Assembly: GCF_052324685.1 (NCBI RefSeq)
Contig: NW_027506970.1
Coordinates: 310,001-374,000, forward strand
DNA from: Brachyhypopomus gauderio
Taxonomy: Eukaryota > Chordata > Actinopteri > Gymnotiformes > Hypopomidae
Direction of reading: 5' to 3'
DNA: 64,000 nucleotides
Shown in pieces: positions 62,601 through 64,000 of this stretch. The notes under the pieces are model-generated. The model had not been told where the DNA came from, made no database searches, and saw only the letters and a list, made by a program, of their open reading frames with translations. Both the position numbers and the translations under genes were made by a program. Each line of letters opens with the position of its first letter. Position 1 is the stretch's first letter.

Positions 62601-63329
62601 GTCCCTGCTGACTCCGGCCTTACTTGGATACGGTCACTGACCGCGTCTGGTTCCCTAACATTAGCCTCACCCTGATTTTCCTCTCCATCCCTATCTGATT
62701 CCTGAATGGATGTCCTTAAAGTAACAAAATAAGATTTACTTATCATACTCACTAGAATGTACAACAAGCCAAAATACAAATCCAAGCACAGAAATTGGTT
62801 GTGTAGCTACATACCCTTTACAGTTCTCCCTGTGCAGTTTCATTTCAGAGAAAAGAACACCCCTCTGACAAGTGAGGCAGGAGATGACTGGACCAGGGGC
62901 ACGACGAGCACCTTCCTAATAATGTAGTGGAAAGATTCATAAAATAGCATTTTAATTAATTACCGCTATAACTGATGATTTTATAGAATATAACAATAAA
63001 GAACAACATTAATGTGTAAGAAGTATAAACTTTTTTTTCACAATGTGTAAAAGTATAGCTTACAGATTCAAAAGGCAGGTCTTGTTGAAGTGGGCGTATG
63101 TAGATTGTAGCCTGTCCAATCATTGTAGCTGGATCTTTCAGATAGACAAGTGTGTATCCAGAGTTGGGACAAGGGAGTAATGCCAGACTTCGACTGCGAG
63201 TAGATCCAGCAACTTTGAGAAGCTCAAAACCACCCCCTTCACGAAGTTTTGGATATACTTCCATCAGTCTGTTCGTTACTACCATAGGATCTGCATAATT
63301 TCCTGATTACATAAAAAAATATATACACA

Positions 63330-63392
<63 letters not shown>

Positions 63393-63758
63393 TAATTTCA
63401 GAGTTAGAGTTATGCACACATTAATATTGTGAGCCAAACTGCATTGTGACTGGCACAGAAACAGAACTTTACAGTTCTTTCAAGCACAATTACTGAAACA
63501 CAAATGAACAAAAGCAAATTACAACTCATAAATGATCAAACTAACCTGAAAATGATACTTTTTTTTCTCCAAGTCCTGAGGCTGCAAGGTCTGCCTTCTC
63601 CTGTACACTTGGAACTGTATCAGCCTTGTGACCATGCAAGCAACAGAAGGTGTGTGTGTAGTAATTGCATCGAATTGCAGGGCTCTGCAATTGACGTCTA
63701 GCATACCTTCTAGGTGTAATGTTATTGCTGTATGGAGCAAAGAGCCTTGCCACCTCGG
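59669..63758 (-). CDS. HECT-type E3 ubiquitin ligase-like gene, 11 exons, 5' end missing
   Basis: Minus-strand exons 5' to 3': 63758-63546, 63290-63064, 62915-62815, 62714-62539, 62422-62228, 62123-62037, 61944-61691, 60861-60736, 60507-60367, 60164-60053 and 59886-59669. All phases agree (1, 0, 2, 1, 1, 1, 0, 0, 0, 1), giving about 616 residues to TAA. The first listed exon enters in phase 1, so an earlier exon lies outside. Order: a basic ARLFAPYSNNITPRRYARR region; a LREGGGFELLK and YIRPLQQDL module; a C2HC finger (CLTCQRG, then KLHRENC); an acidic linker; then HECT. HECT marks are GTGRTLLFEGQPDHLVP, WLQNKLLVHA, and the C-lobe TSTTCFETLKLP with catalytic Cys (codon 59774-59776), ending GFGLV. 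It resembles multi-copy fish genes annotated as G2E3-like. In HECT enzymes this Cys accepts ubiquitin from E2. The intact frame and Cys imply activity. Confidence 0.9.
63343..63391. repeat. (CA)n microsatellite
   Basis: About 24 CA dinucleotides in the intron between the first two visible HECT-gene exons. Confidence 0.95.
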
Positions 63759-64000
63759 CTGCATATAGAGAGAAACAAAAATGTCACAACAAAAATGAGA
63801 ACCACCGACTGAAAACAAAGGATTAACTATATGCTGTCTAGTAGAATGGCGACAAAGCTTAAGTTCCTTATTCTCATGCTACTCTAAATGATTCTAAAAT
63901 GTATCAGAAAATAAAGTGTAAAAAAAATTAAGTAAATAGTGCTCCCCTTAACATGAGAACCCAGACCCAGTTCTGAATGTTTATTCAAAATAACAATCAT

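Overview
The window is teleost genomic DNA. It contains intron-split genes with GT/AG junctions, a fish-style NLR gene, the Rex3 retrotransposon, Tc1/mariner and many hAT elements, tRNA-derived SINEs and long (AT)n runs. An otophysan fish is my guess from the SINE and MITE types; this is not proven. Exon calls come from reading splice sites and checking that phases close. No search was run.

1-36.8 kb (+ strand) is the 3' part of one adhesion GPCR gene, most like the ADGRE (CD97/EMR) group. The first 13.9 kb is a higher-order tandem array of about 1.25-kb units. It carries about 51 candidate microexons of 21-57 nt, all phase 1-1, which would encode a Thr/Ser-rich mucin-like stalk of up to about 657 residues. 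Eleven further exons between 14,242 and 36,796 encode the end of the stalk, a GAIN domain, an atypical GPS, seven transmembrane segments and a short tail; their frame closes exactly. The introns are full of transposons: solo LTRs, a Tc1 relic, SINEs, MITEs and a head-to-tail pair of R2/NeSL-type retrotransposons.

37-46 kb has no cellular gene that I recognise. It holds two minisatellites (33-bp and 31-bp units), a dead Rex3 LINE, and a hAT element inserted into an older repeat, with a second hAT nested inside it and a fold-back sequence inside that.

46.9-50.4 kb (- strand) is a PYD-FISNA-NACHT-LRR (NLRC3/NLRP-like) gene. A frame break after Walker B probably makes it a pseudogene.

54.4-63.8 kb holds the most interesting pair. 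A six-exon gene (+) encodes an intact 477-residue HTH plus rve-type DDE integrase/transposase with D, D and E all present. Converging on it is an at least 11-exon gene (-) encoding a HECT-type E3 ubiquitin ligase-like protein with its catalytic Cys intact. Both have closed reading frames. I propose, as inference, that they may be the two genes of one large DNA transposon that carries its own ubiquitin ligase. The right end, and the ligase's first exon, lie beyond the window.
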